Origin: Pseudomonas sp. B33.4
GTDB taxonomy: Bacteria > Pseudomonadota > Gammaproteobacteria > Pseudomonadales > Pseudomonadaceae
Assembly: GCF_034555375.1 (NCBI RefSeq)
Contig: NZ_CP140706.1
Coordinates: 6,148,001-6,212,000 of the forward strand
Direction of reading: 5' to 3'
DNA: 64,000 bases
Both the position numbers and the translations under genes were made by a program. Each line of letters opens with the position of its first letter. The stretch's first letter is position 1. The notes beneath the pieces are model-generated. The model saw only the letters and a program-made list of their open reading frames with translations. It was not told the origin of the DNA and did no database searches. This document shows positions 54,489-63,280 of this stretch, piece after piece.

Positions 54489-55862
54489 GTGACTGAACTG
54501 ACTCCACTGCAAAACCTCTGGCTGACCGAGACCGTGCGCCTGCGCGAAGAACACGCAGGCCCATTGGATGATCTAGAGGCCAACCGACTGGCGCGCACGG
54601 CCGGCGGCGATCTGCCGAGCCGCATTCAACGCCGGGCGTTATGGCTGGCCGAGCGTGACGGGCTGACCAATGCCCTCAAACACTGGCTGCAAGGCGCGCG
54701 TCTGGCGCTGGTGTTGCTGATGATCTTCGCGGTATTGAGCGGCGCCGGTCTGGCCTTCGCCGCACTCGGCCAGACGCCGGTCAATGTGTTCTGGGCCTTG
54801 GGCAGCCTGCTCGGACTGAACCTGATTCTGTTGCTGAGCTGGTTGCTGGGATTGATCTTTGCCGGTGAACACGGCGCCACGCTCGGACGACTATGGCTGT
54901 GGCTCAGCGAAAAAATGGCCCGCGATGCCAAAGCCGCGCAACTGGCACCTGCCCTGCTGCTGATGCTGCAACGCAAGAAACTCAATCGCTGGGCGCTCGG
55001 TACGCTGGTCAACGGTTTATGGTTGCTGGCGATGTTCAGCGCACTGATTCTGCTGCTGACATTGATGGCGACCCGGCGCTACGGCTTCGTCTGGGAAACC
55101 ACGATTCTCAGCGCCGACACCTTTATCCACGTCACTCATGCGCTGGGTTATCTGCCGTCGCTGCTCGGTTTCAATGTGCCGACGGTGGAGATGATCCGCG
55201 CCAGTGGCGACGCTGCGCTCGATATTGAAAGCGCCCGTCAGGCCTGGGCGACCTGGCTGGTTGGGGTGTTGGTGGTGTACGGCGTGCTGCCGCGACTGCT
55301 GCTCGCACTGTTGTGTTTCTGGCGCTGGAACAGCGGTAAAGCCGCGCTGCGTCTGGACCTGAACCTGCCCGGCTACGCACAACTGCGCGAACGCCTGATG
55401 CCGACCAGCGAACGCCTCGGCGTCAATGACCCGGAGCCTGCGCAACTGCATCGCGTCGAAAGCGGCGTTGGTGAACTGGTCAGCGAAGGCGCGTTGCTGG
55501 TCGCCATCGAACTCGATGAGCAGCGCCCATGGCCGCCCGCATTGCCGAAAAACGTCAGCAACGCCGGCATCCTCGACAGCCGCGAGTCACGGCACAAACT
55601 CCTCGAACAATTGAGCCGCTTTCCGCCAGCACGTCTGGCGATTGCCTGCGATCCACGGCGCTCGCCGGATCGTGGCAGCCTCGCGCTAATCGCCGAGCTG
55701 GCGCGCAGCGCTGGCGAAACCCGCGTGTGGCTGCTGCAAGCGCCGCCCGGCGAAGCGCTGGACGCCGAACGCCTCGGCGACTGGCACATCGCGCTGCAAC
55801 AACTGGAGTTGCCGTTCGCCGATTGCGCGCCGTTGAACTGGCTGGAGACGGGTCATGACTGA
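54489..55862 (+). CDS. DUF2868 domain-containing membrane protein
   Basis: 457 residues starting with GTG at 54489. About four membrane segments: 'LALVLLMIFAVLSGAGLAFA', 'LLGLNLILLLSWLLGLIFA', 'NGLWLLAMFSALILLLTLMA' and 'WLVGVLVVYGVLPRLLLALL', with a soluble C-terminal domain. It overlaps the following GTPase gene by eight bases; DUF2868 and DUF3482 proteins commonly occur as a pair, so they probably act together at the membrane. The function is unknown. Confidence 0.85.
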   Translation: MTELTPLQNLWLTETVRLREEHAGPLDDLEANRLARTAGGDLPSRIQRRALWLAERDGLTNALKHWLQGARLALVLLMIFAVLSGAGLAFAALGQTPVNVFWALGSLLGLNLILLLSWLLGLIFAGEHGATLGRLWLWLSEKMARDAKAAQLAPALLLMLQRKKLNRWALGTLVNGLWLLAMFSALILLLTLMATRRYGFVWETTILSADTFIHVTHALGYLPSLLGFNVPTVEMIRASGDAALDIESARQAWATWLVGVLVVYGVLPRLLLALLCFWRWNSGKAALRLDLNLPGYAQLRERLMPTSERLGVNDPEPAQLHRVESGVGELVSEGALLVAIELDEQRPWPPALPKNVSNAGILDSRESRHKLLEQLSRFPPARLAIACDPRRSPDRGSLALIAELARSAGETRVWLLQAPPGEALDAERLGDWHIALQQLELPFADCAPLNWLETGHD

Positions 55863-57240
55863 TGCCTGGAAAGCGCCGCTGAAACTCGCGGTGGTCGGCC
55901 ACACCAACGTCGGCAAGACCTCGCTGCTGCGCACGCTGACCCGCGATGTCGGCTTCGGCGAAGTCTCCCATCGCCCGAGCACCACGCGGCATGTCGAAGG
56001 TGCGCGGTTGTCGGTGGACGGCGAGCCGTTGCTCGACCTCTACGACACGCCGGGGCTGGAAGACGCCATCGCCCTGCTGGACTTTCTCGAACGTCTGGAA
56101 CGCCCCGGCGAACGCCTCGATGGCCCGGCGCGACTGGCGCGGTTTCTCGACGGCAGCGAGGCGCGCCAGCGTTTCGAACAGGAGGCGAAAGTGCTGCGGC
56201 AATTGCTGGCCTCCGACGCCGGTTTATACGTGATCGATGCGCGCGAACCGGTGCTGGCCAAGTATCGCGATGAACTGGAAGTGCTGGCCAGTTGCGGCAA
56301 ACCGCTGCTGCCGGTGCTGAATTTCGTCAGCAGCGCCAACCATCGCGAACCGGATTGGCGCGAGGCATTGGCGCGGCTCGGGCTGCATGCGCTGGTACGT
56401 TTCGACAGCGTTGCGCCGCCCGAAGATGGCGAGCGGCGGTTGTATGAAAGCCTCGCGCTGCTGCTGGAAAACGCCCGTCCGCAACTTGAGCGGTTGATTG
56501 CCGATCAACAGGCTCAGCGCCTGGCGCGGCAGCAAAGTGCGGCGCGCTTGATTGCTGAGTTGTTGATCGACTGTGCGGCTTGCCGGCGCAGTGTGGTCAG
56601 CGAAGCTGCGCAGGAACAGCAAGCCATCAGCGAACTGCGCAAGGCTGTGCGTCAGCGTGAGCAGAAGTGTGTTGAGGCGTTGCTCAAACTGTATGCGTTT
56701 CGTCCGCAGGATGCGGCGGCGAGTGATTTGCCGTTGCTGGACGGGCGTTGGGGCGATGACCTGTTCAACCCGGAAACCTTGAAGCAACTCGGTGTGCGCG
56801 TAGGCGGCGGGATTGCTGCCGGTGCGGCGGCGGGGGCTGGCGTGGATTTGCTGGTTGGCGGGATCACGCTCGGCGCGGCGGCGCTGGCGGGGGCGATTGC
56901 CGGTGGTGCGCTGCAGACGGCGCGTAGTTATGGCAGTCGCTTGCTCGGCAAGATCAAAGGCCAGCGTGAGCTGACGGTGGATGACGGGGTGCTACGGTTG
57001 TTGGCGTTGCGTCAGCGGCAACTGGTGTTGGCGCTGGATCAGCGTGGGCATGCGGCGATGGATGCGGTTCAGGTGGCCACGCCGCAAGACAAAACCTGGC
57101 GCGAGGGCAAGTTGCCGGAAGCGCTGAACAAGGCGCGGGCGCATCCGCAGTGGTCGTCGTTGAATCCGCAGGCGAAGTTGAATCAGGGGGAAAGGCAGGA
57201 GCAGATTGAGGCGTTGGTAGGGAAGGTGCTTGAGCTGTAG
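55855..57240 (+). CDS. DUF3482 domain-containing GTPase
   Basis: 461 residues. N-terminal Era-like GTPase with P-loop 'AVVGHTNVGKTSLLRTLTRD', switch Thr in 'RPSTTRHVEG' and G3 'LYDTPGLEDA'. The G4 NKxD is not evident; the equivalent place reads 'LLPVLNFVSSANHREPD'. A helical middle (residues 205-300) leads to a Gly/Ala-rich glycine-zipper segment near residue 318 ('RVGGGIAAGAAAGAGVDLLV', 'LAGAIAGGAL') that probably inserts in the membrane. Paired with the DUF2868 protein. No characterised homologue is known to me. Confidence 0.87.
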   Translation: MTDAWKAPLKLAVVGHTNVGKTSLLRTLTRDVGFGEVSHRPSTTRHVEGARLSVDGEPLLDLYDTPGLEDAIALLDFLERLERPGERLDGPARLARFLDGSEARQRFEQEAKVLRQLLASDAGLYVIDAREPVLAKYRDELEVLASCGKPLLPVLNFVSSANHREPDWREALARLGLHALVRFDSVAPPEDGERRLYESLALLLENARPQLERLIADQQAQRLARQQSAARLIAELLIDCAACRRSVVSEAAQEQQAISELRKAVRQREQKCVEALLKLYAFRPQDAAASDLPLLDGRWGDDLFNPETLKQLGVRVGGGIAAGAAAGAGVDLLVGGITLGAAALAGAIAGGALQTARSYGSRLLGKIKGQRELTVDDGVLRLLALRQRQLVLALDQRGHAAMDAVQVATPQDKTWREGKLPEALNKARAHPQWSSLNPQAKLNQGERQEQIEALVGKVLEL

Positions 57241-57248
57241 ATCGAACC

Positions 57249-57405
57249 CCCTCACCCCAGCCCTCTCCCCCAAGGGGTAGAGGGGGAAGGGAGCAGATCT
57301 CCAGGCTTTTCAAACCTGAGTTCGGCTGGATATCTCAGGTCGATGTATGGCCCCACAACAACACGATCGGCTCCCTCTCCCTCCGGGAGAGGGCTGGGGT
57401 GAGGG
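57249..57405. repeat. MITE-like element, second copy (157 bp)
   Basis: It begins CCCTCACCCCAGCCCTCTCC and ends GGAGAGGGCTGGGGTGAGGG, a near-perfect terminal inverted repeat, with the same internal block as the copy at 16569. It lies between convergent GTPase and phnZ-like genes. Confidence 0.82.
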
Positions 57406-57411
57406 CAACGA

Positions 57412-57972
57412 TTACCCGGCCGACAACAAAACCTCAGCCTTACGCTTCAGCACACCCAAATCCATCACCGGCACCGCCATCTCCTTGGCCAGCTCATCCC
57501 ACTGCCGCATCCGCAAACTCACCGCACACAACGGATCATGCGCAAACGCATCCGCCTCGGCCTCTGTCATCACCCCACCCTGATATTCCAGCGTCCGCCG
57601 ACTCGCCTCACTCAGCCGATCAAAATACCCCGGCTCACGCAACGTCAGATACCGCTTGGCCTGCACGTGATATTCCACCAGCTGTGCCAAGCGCTCGCTG
57701 AAACCGGCCTCACGCAAATAATCCGCACCCAACCGTTCATGACTGACCACGCCAAAGCCGTCCATGTTCTCCGCGCCCTCGGCACACAGGTGGCCGATGT
57801 CATGAAAGAACGCTGCCAACACCACTTCGTCATCAAAGCCCTCGGCCATCGCCAGTTCGGCGGCCTGGGACATGTGTTCGATCTGCGACACCGGTTCGCC
57901 GATGTAATCGCTGGTGCCGAAGCGTTCGTACAGCGCGAATACCTTGGCGACGGTTTGCTCGTGATCTGTCAT
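57412..57972 (-). CDS. phnZ: PhnZ-like HD-domain diiron oxygenase of phosphonate degradation (TIGR03276 type)
   Basis: 186 residues from the ATG at 57972, which overlaps the stop of the FAD oxidoreductase; GGAGGA lies upstream. HD ligands: His33 ('SQIEHMSQ'), His57-Asp58 and His61 ('AAFFHDIGHLC'), His78 and His102 ('EYHVQAKRYL'). The Tyr23-x-x-Glu26 pair ('DYIGEPVSQ') matches the lid residues of PhnZ. PhnZ cleaves (R)-1-hydroxy-2-aminoethylphosphonate to glycine and phosphate with O2. No PhnY hydroxylase is seen in this window, so how its substrate arises is open. Confidence 0.88.
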   Translation of the reverse strand: MTDHEQTVAKVFALYERFGTSDYIGEPVSQIEHMSQAAELAMAEGFDDEVVLAAFFHDIGHLCAEGAENMDGFGVVSHERLGADYLREAGFSERLAQLVEYHVQAKRYLTLREPGYFDRLSEASRRTLEYQGGVMTEAEADAFAHDPLCAVSLRMRQWDELAKEMAVPVMDLGVLKRKAEVLLSAG

Positions 57973-59105
57973 CAAACTTCCTCCAGCAACTGCGCAATGT
58001 TGCGCTCGGCCATGGCCGGGCCAACGCTCATGCCGACGCCGGTGTGCATCAGCGCCACACTCAACCCGGGTGCCGGGCGCAGCAACGAAAATGGTCCCGG
58101 TCCCCGAGAACCATAGACGCCCTGCCAGCGCTCGACCACTTGCACCTTGCAGCCCAGGGTCTGCTCGGCCAGTTCGATCATCCAGTTGTCCACTTGCTCG
58201 GCGTTGAACGGTGAAGGGTCGCTGCCGTAATGGTGCGAGTCACCGATGATCAGTTCGCCGTACGGCGTCGGGCTGATCAGCAGGTGAATACCGTTGTCGT
58301 GCAGGTGCGGTTGCTCACGCAGGATTTGCGCCTGCACCGCCGCCGCTTCCGGCAAATCGGCGAAGGCGCCGTAGTGCACGCAGCTCAGACCGGTGAGCAA
58401 GGCGTGTTGCAGATTGAGATCGATCTGCGGTTTGGCGCGAAGCATTTGCAGGCGGCAGATTTGCGGATCGAGTGCGGCAATCGGCTCGGCCAGCAGGGTT
58501 TGATAATCGTGGCCGGAGCAGACGATGATCTGCTTCGCGGTAAACGTCCCGGCGGTGCTGTGCAGGTGGCCGGGTTCAACGTCGCGCACCAAAGTCGAGA
58601 AGTGAAACTCGACACTGAGGTCTCGGCGCAGGTAATCGATCAATGCAGGGATTGCTTCGCGCGAGTACAGCTGTTGATCGTCGATGCCGTGGAGGGCGGC
58701 GCGGTGGTGGCGGAACTGGCCGTTGTATAGATCGCGCAATGCAGCGCCGCGCAGCAACTGGATGTTGTAACCGTGTTCAACGGCTCGACCGTTGCAGAAG
58801 GCTTCGAGCAGATGTTCTTCGGCTTCGGTGCGGGCAAACAAGTAGGAGCCGTTACGTTTGATTTGCAGCCCGGCGAGTTGCGCCCAGTCGCCCCAGATTT
58901 CGCGGCTGGCCTTGGCCAGTTCGAGCATTGGGCCGGGGGGTTGGCCGGTGACAAGGGCCTGGCCGAAGTTGCGCACCGAGGCGCCGAGGGGCGTGGCAGT
59001 GCGTTCGAAAACGGCGACCTTGAGGCCGCGTTTGGCGGCGGCGTAGGCGTGCGATAGGCCCAGAATGCCGGCGCCTACGACGAGCAGGTCTTTGTGTTGT
59101 GTCAT
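57972..59105 (-). CDS. TIGR03364-type FAD-dependent oxidoreductase linked to aminoethylphosphonate use
   Basis: 377 residues, DAO (D-amino acid oxidase) family. FAD motif 'DLLVVGAGILGLSHAYAAAK', 'VFERTATPLGASVRNFGQ', 'IIVCSGHDYQTLLAEPIAAL' and C-terminal 'LMHTGVGMSVGPAMAERNIA'. This clade is found beside aminoethylphosphonate transporters and is thought to oxidise aminoethylphosphonate or its N-methyl form. It is translationally coupled to the phnZ-like gene (TGATG). Confidence 0.85.
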   Translation of the reverse strand: MTQHKDLLVVGAGILGLSHAYAAAKRGLKVAVFERTATPLGASVRNFGQALVTGQPPGPMLELAKASREIWGDWAQLAGLQIKRNGSYLFARTEAEEHLLEAFCNGRAVEHGYNIQLLRGAALRDLYNGQFRHHRAALHGIDDQQLYSREAIPALIDYLRRDLSVEFHFSTLVRDVEPGHLHSTAGTFTAKQIIVCSGHDYQTLLAEPIAALDPQICRLQMLRAKPQIDLNLQHALLTGLSCVHYGAFADLPEAAAVQAQILREQPHLHDNGIHLLISPTPYGELIIGDSHHYGSDPSPFNAEQVDNWMIELAEQTLGCKVQVVERWQGVYGSRGPGPFSLLRPAPGLSVALMHTGVGMSVGPAMAERNIAQLLEEV

Positions 59106-59134
59106 CTGGATGATTTCCTGAATGAAAGACCGCT

Positions 59135-59199
59135 ATCGCGAGCAGGCTCACTCCTACAGTTGGAATGCGTTCCCCTGTAGGAGTGAGCCTGCTCGCGAT
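59135..59199. repeat. REP pair, 65 bp
   Basis: ATCGCGAGCAGGCTCACTCC and complement inside the phosphonate operon, between the binding-protein gene and the FAD oxidoreductase gene. It may lower or stabilise expression of part of the operon. Confidence 0.88.
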
Positions 59200-59223
59200 G
59201 AGGCCCTGTCAGCTTGCGAAGAT

Positions 59224-60249
59224 TTACTTGGCCGCCACTTTCTCGGACTTGCCGTCATAGCGCTTGCGCCACTCGGTGAGGATCTCGTCGCGATTCTTCG
59301 AGGCCCAGGCAAAGTCGTTCTTGATCAGACGCTGCTCATAATCCGCCGGCAATTCAGTCTGCGGCTTGGCGATCCCTGGCTGCGCAAGAACAGCAAAGTT
59401 CTCCTTGTACAGATCCATCGCCTCAGCACTCGCCGAGAAGTCCGCCAGTTTCTTCGCCGCTTCTTCATGCGGCGTGCCTTTGATCACGGCAGTCGCTTCG
59501 ATTTCCCAGCCCAGACCTTCCTTCGGCAGGATGATGTCCAGCGGCGCGCCCTGGCGTTTTAGCTGTACCGCTGGGTATTCAAAGGAAATACCGATCGGGA
59601 ACTCGCCCGCCGCCGCTAACTTGCAAGGCTTGGAACCGGAGTGAACGTACTGACCAATGTTCTGGTGCAGACCGTCCATGTAGGCCCAGCCCTGCTTCTC
59701 GCCGAAGGTTTGCAGCCACGCGCTGACGTCGAGGAAACCGGTGCCGGACGAGGCCGGGTTAGGCATGACGATCTTGCCTTTGTACTCAGGCTTGGTCAGG
59801 TCCTGCCAGCTCACGGGTTTGGTCAAACCCTGTTTCTCGGCCTCGACAGTGTTGAAGCAAATGGTCGCGGCCCAGACGTCCATGCCGACCCACGCAGGCG
59901 GGTTAGCGGCGTCGCGGTAGTTCGCACCGATCTTGCCGAGGTCCTTCGGCGCATAGCTTTGCAGCATGCCCTGCTGATCGAGGATCGCCAGGCTTGAAGC
60001 GGCCAGACCCCACACCGCGTCAGCCTGCGGACGGGCCTTTTCGGCGAGCAGTTTGGCGGTAATGATCCCGGTGGAATCACGCACCCATTTGATCTCGACG
60101 TCCGGGTTGGCCTTTTCGAACGCTTCTTTGTAGGACTTCAGTTGCTCGGCTTCGAGGGCGGTGTACACCGTCAACTCGGTTTTTGCCGCGAAGGCATTCA
60201 GGCTGAAAGTAGCGAGCACAGCAGCGGCCAGGGCCATAGGCTTGAACAT
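59224..60249 (-). CDS. Putative 2-aminoethylphosphonate ABC transporter, periplasmic binding protein
   Basis: 341 residues with a signal peptide (MFKPMALAAAVLATFSLNAF) and an iron/thiamine-type periplasmic binding fold: 'LTVYTALEAEQLKSYKEAF', 'WVRDSTGIITAKLLAEKARP', 'DAVWGLAASSLAILDQQGML' and 'NPASSGTGFLDVSAWLQTF'. This matches the TIGR03261 aminoethylphosphonate class. The neighbours (permease, ATPase, PhnZ-like enzyme) support the substrate. Confidence 0.9.
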   Translation of the reverse strand: MFKPMALAAAVLATFSLNAFAAKTELTVYTALEAEQLKSYKEAFEKANPDVEIKWVRDSTGIITAKLLAEKARPQADAVWGLAASSLAILDQQGMLQSYAPKDLGKIGANYRDAANPPAWVGMDVWAATICFNTVEAEKQGLTKPVSWQDLTKPEYKGKIVMPNPASSGTGFLDVSAWLQTFGEKQGWAYMDGLHQNIGQYVHSGSKPCKLAAAGEFPIGISFEYPAVQLKRQGAPLDIILPKEGLGWEIEATAVIKGTPHEEAAKKLADFSASAEAMDLYKENFAVLAQPGIAKPQTELPADYEQRLIKNDFAWASKNRDEILTEWRKRYDGKSEKVAAK

Positions 60250-60285
60250 GATCGTTTTCCTGTAATGAGTTGAACGGGGTTGGAA

Positions 60286-62010
60286 TCAGTGACCGGGCGC
60301 GGTTTGCCGCCAGGCTTGAGAACGGCGCAGCAAGCCGCGCGAAGCCCACGCCAGCAGCAAAGACACGCCCGCCGAGGTGAACAGAATCAGGGTCGACATC
60401 GCCGCCGCGCCGCCGACGTTGCCGGCGTCATCCATGTTCAGCACTGCGACCGCCGCAAGGATGGTGTCGGGGCTGTAGAGGAAGATCGCCGCCGACACCG
60501 TGGTCATCGCCGAGACAAACAGGTAGCGCACGATATCCAGCAGCGCCGGCAAACATATCGGCACGGTGACTCGCAGGTAATGCCGATACAGCGGCGCCTT
60601 GAGCGACAGCGCGGCGGCTTCGAACTCGGCGTCGAGTTGGCGCAACGCGGTGGTCGCAGTCATTTGTGCGGTGGTCAAATAATGCGCAATGGTGCAGACG
60701 ATCAGCAGCGTCATCGTCCCGTACAGCACATGCAGCGGGTTGCCCGTGAGGTTGAAGAAGAAGACGTAACCCAGACCGAGCACCAGCCCCGGCACCGCCA
60801 TCGGCACAAAGCTGAGCATGCGCAAGGCCAGATTGAGGCCGCGTTGGCTGCGGGTTTTCTCCATCAGGTAAGCACCGGTGAAAATCAGCACGCTGCCGAT
60901 CAACGCCGTACCCAAGGCCATCTTCAGACTGTTGCTGTAGGCCAGCCAGCCGCCGCCAGCGGTTTCGTTGAACTGGTAATGGTTGAGCGACAGCGACAGG
61001 TTGTACGGCCAGAATTTCACCAAGGAGGAGAACACCGCCATGCCGAACACCAGAATCAACGCCGCGCTGATCAACAGGACAATCGCCAGATAGCAGCCAT
61101 CGCGCAGCTTCGACGGCGCCGGTTTGAACACCTGCGCCCGACCGCTCATGGAGTCACCGTGACGGCGGCGCAGCCAGGCATCGACGCCGAAGCTGAACAG
61201 CGCCGGCAGCAACAGCACCATGCCGATCAACGCGCCGCGACCGAATTGCTGCTGACCGACCACGGCTTTGTAGGCCTCCAGCGCCAGCACTTGATAGTCG
61301 CCACCGACCACCACCGGCACACCGAAATCGGTGATGGTCAGGGTGAACACCAGACAGAACGCGGCGAACACGGCCTGGCGAGTCGCTGGCCAAGTAATGC
61401 TGCGGAAGGCTTTAGCCGGACTGGCGCCCATGCTCGACGCGGCATCGAACAGTCGCGCATCGGCCAGCGACAACGCCGAGAGCAGAATCATCAACGCATG
61501 GGGAAAGGTATAAATCACCTCACCCAGCACAATCCCCCAGAACCCGTAGATGTTGTCCGAGAGCAGGCCGCGCAACATGCCCTGGTTGCCGAACAGATAG
61601 ACCAGTGCAATCCCCGGAAGCATCGACGGCGCCATCAGCGGCAACAACGAAATCCCACGCCAGATGCCCTTCGCCGGAATCAGCGTGCGTTGCAGCGCGT
61701 AGGCAAACAGGTAAGCCAGCGGTACGACGATGGCCGCGACGCTGAGGGAAACTTTCAGGCTATTACCGAGTAGCCAGTGGAAATTCGCGCTGCTCACCAA
61801 CTCCTTCGCCGCAACCCAGCCACCGCCCTGCCCGGCCTCGCTGCTGAAGCCACGCCAGAAGATCGCCAGCAACGGCAGCAACACCGCGACGCCGAGCAAC
61901 AGCAGCAGAAGGGCTTTGCCGCCGACGACAAAAATGCGATCGCCGATCTCGGCTTTCGAAGTCTGGCGCACCTGCTTGTGCGGTAGCGGCAGCGCGAGGT
62001 TGCTGTTCAT
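60286..62010 (-). CDS. Putative 2-aminoethylphosphonate ABC transporter, fused two-domain permease
   Basis: 574 residues with two ThiP/FbpB-like permease halves in tandem, about 12 membrane helices. Coupling loops are seen as 'DARLFDAASSMGASPAKAFR' in the first half and 'LDAEFEAAALSLKAPLYRHY' in the second (EAA motifs). It matches the TIGR03262 type. The start overlaps the ATPase stop by one base; the binding protein follows after 36 bases. Confidence 0.9.
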   Translation of the reverse strand: MNSNLALPLPHKQVRQTSKAEIGDRIFVVGGKALLLLLLGVAVLLPLLAIFWRGFSSEAGQGGGWVAAKELVSSANFHWLLGNSLKVSLSVAAIVVPLAYLFAYALQRTLIPAKGIWRGISLLPLMAPSMLPGIALVYLFGNQGMLRGLLSDNIYGFWGIVLGEVIYTFPHALMILLSALSLADARLFDAASSMGASPAKAFRSITWPATRQAVFAAFCLVFTLTITDFGVPVVVGGDYQVLALEAYKAVVGQQQFGRGALIGMVLLLPALFSFGVDAWLRRRHGDSMSGRAQVFKPAPSKLRDGCYLAIVLLISAALILVFGMAVFSSLVKFWPYNLSLSLNHYQFNETAGGGWLAYSNSLKMALGTALIGSVLIFTGAYLMEKTRSQRGLNLALRMLSFVPMAVPGLVLGLGYVFFFNLTGNPLHVLYGTMTLLIVCTIAHYLTTAQMTATTALRQLDAEFEAAALSLKAPLYRHYLRVTVPICLPALLDIVRYLFVSAMTTVSAAIFLYSPDTILAAVAVLNMDDAGNVGGAAAMSTLILFTSAGVSLLLAWASRGLLRRSQAWRQTAPGH

Positions 62011-63086
62011 CAGGCAAACACCTGCAGGCTGCGCGGCGGCAAGGCGACCATGATCTGCTGGGCACCGAGGCGCGGCATGGCTTCCGGCGCGAGTTCGGCG
62101 AGCAAGGCGTGGCCCGGCAATTGATCGAGTTCGAAGCTCATGCGGCAGCGGTTGCCGAGGAAGGTTATTTCGCGGACTTTGGCCGGGAACAGGTTTTCTT
62201 CATGCACCGGCGGATTGACGTTGATCGCTTCCGGGCGGCAGAACAAACGACCCGAGGCGCGCTGGACGCTGCCGTCGCTGAGGCGCAGGTTCATCCCGCC
62301 GACCTGCGCGTGGCTGTCGCTGCTGCGCTGGAACGGCAGCCAGTTGCCCTGCCCAACAAACTCGGCCACGAACGGCGTGGCCGGGCGGTTGTAGATTTCC
62401 TGCGGCGTGGCGTACTGCTCGACGCGGCCGTTGTTCATCACGGCGATGCGGTCGGCCATCAGCATGGCTTCGTCCTGATTGTGCGTGACCATCAAGGTGG
62501 TGATGCCGAGGTTGCGTTGCAGCTGGCGCAGCTCGGTACACAGATGCTCGCGGACGCGGGCGTCGAGGGCGGACATCGGTTCATCAAGCAACAACAGCGA
62601 CGGTGCCGGCGCCAGCGCGCGGGCCAGCGCTACACGTTGCTGTTGGCCGCCGGACAATTGGCCGGGGTACTTTTTCTCGCTGCCGGTGAGGCCAACCAGT
62701 TCGAGCATTTGCCCGACACGGCGACGTACTTCGTCGCGACCGCTGCCGGCGAGGCCGTAGGCAATGTTCGCTTCGACCGTCAGATTGGGAAACAGCGCGT
62801 AGGACTGGAACAGAATCCCGTAATCACGGGCTTGCGGGGCGAGGTGCGAGACGTCGCGCTCGCCGAGGTACAGCTCGCCGCTGTCCTGTTTTTCCAGACC
62901 GGCGATGCAGCGCAGCAACGTGGTCTTGCCGCAGCCCGACGGGCCGAGCAGGCACACCAGTTCACCGGCGGCGACGTCGAGGGAGACGTTATCCAGCGCA
63001 GTGAACGCGCCGAAGCGTTTCTGCACGCCGCGCACTTTCATGGGTGCGCCGGGGTTGGTCAGGGCAGTTGCGATGGCAGGATTCAT
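62010..63086 (-). CDS. Putative 2-aminoethylphosphonate ABC transporter, ATP-binding protein
   Basis: 358 residues. Walker A 'LLGPSGCGKTTLLRCIAGLE', Q-loop 'ILFQSYALFPNLTVEANIA', signature 'YPGQLSGGQQQRVALARALA', Walker B 'LLLLDEPMSALDARVREH' and 'MVTHNQDEAMLMADRIAVM', followed by a TOBE-like C-terminal domain. First structural gene of the operon after the LysR regulator. It energises the fused permease. Confidence 0.92.
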   Translation of the reverse strand: MNPAIATALTNPGAPMKVRGVQKRFGAFTALDNVSLDVAAGELVCLLGPSGCGKTTLLRCIAGLEKQDSGELYLGERDVSHLAPQARDYGILFQSYALFPNLTVEANIAYGLAGSGRDEVRRRVGQMLELVGLTGSEKKYPGQLSGGQQQRVALARALAPAPSLLLLDEPMSALDARVREHLCTELRQLQRNLGITTLMVTHNQDEAMLMADRIAVMNNGRVEQYATPQEIYNRPATPFVAEFVGQGNWLPFQRSSDSHAQVGGMNLRLSDGSVQRASGRLFCRPEAINVNPPVHEENLFPAKVREITFLGNRCRMSFELDQLPGHALLAELAPEAMPRLGAQQIMVALPPRSLQVFA

Positions 63087-63194
63087 GGACAGACCTCATC
63101 AAGCAGATGGGGCCAATCCTAGAGTTGTAATGCGTCCGTCATGTGGCAACGAGGCAAAAACGGCCGATAGTGGTATTCGGGGATTTTGGTTGGA

Positions 63195-63280
63195 GATCAA
63201 AAGATCGCAGCCTTCGGCAGCTCCTACATTGGAATGCGTCCCCCTGTAGGAGCTGCCGAAGGCTGCGATCTTTTGATCTT
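63195..63280. repeat. REP pair abutting the LysR stop codon
   Basis: GATCAAAAGATCGCAGCCTT...AAGGCTGCGATCTTTTGATC, arms about 35 bases, between the LysR gene and the ATPase gene. The right end meets the LysR TGA (63280-63282). Confidence 0.88.

Noticed and set aside
60280..61773. Plus-strand open frame of 497 codons, Gln/Arg/His-rich
   Set aside because: It is antisense to the fused permease and has the composition of a shadow frame.
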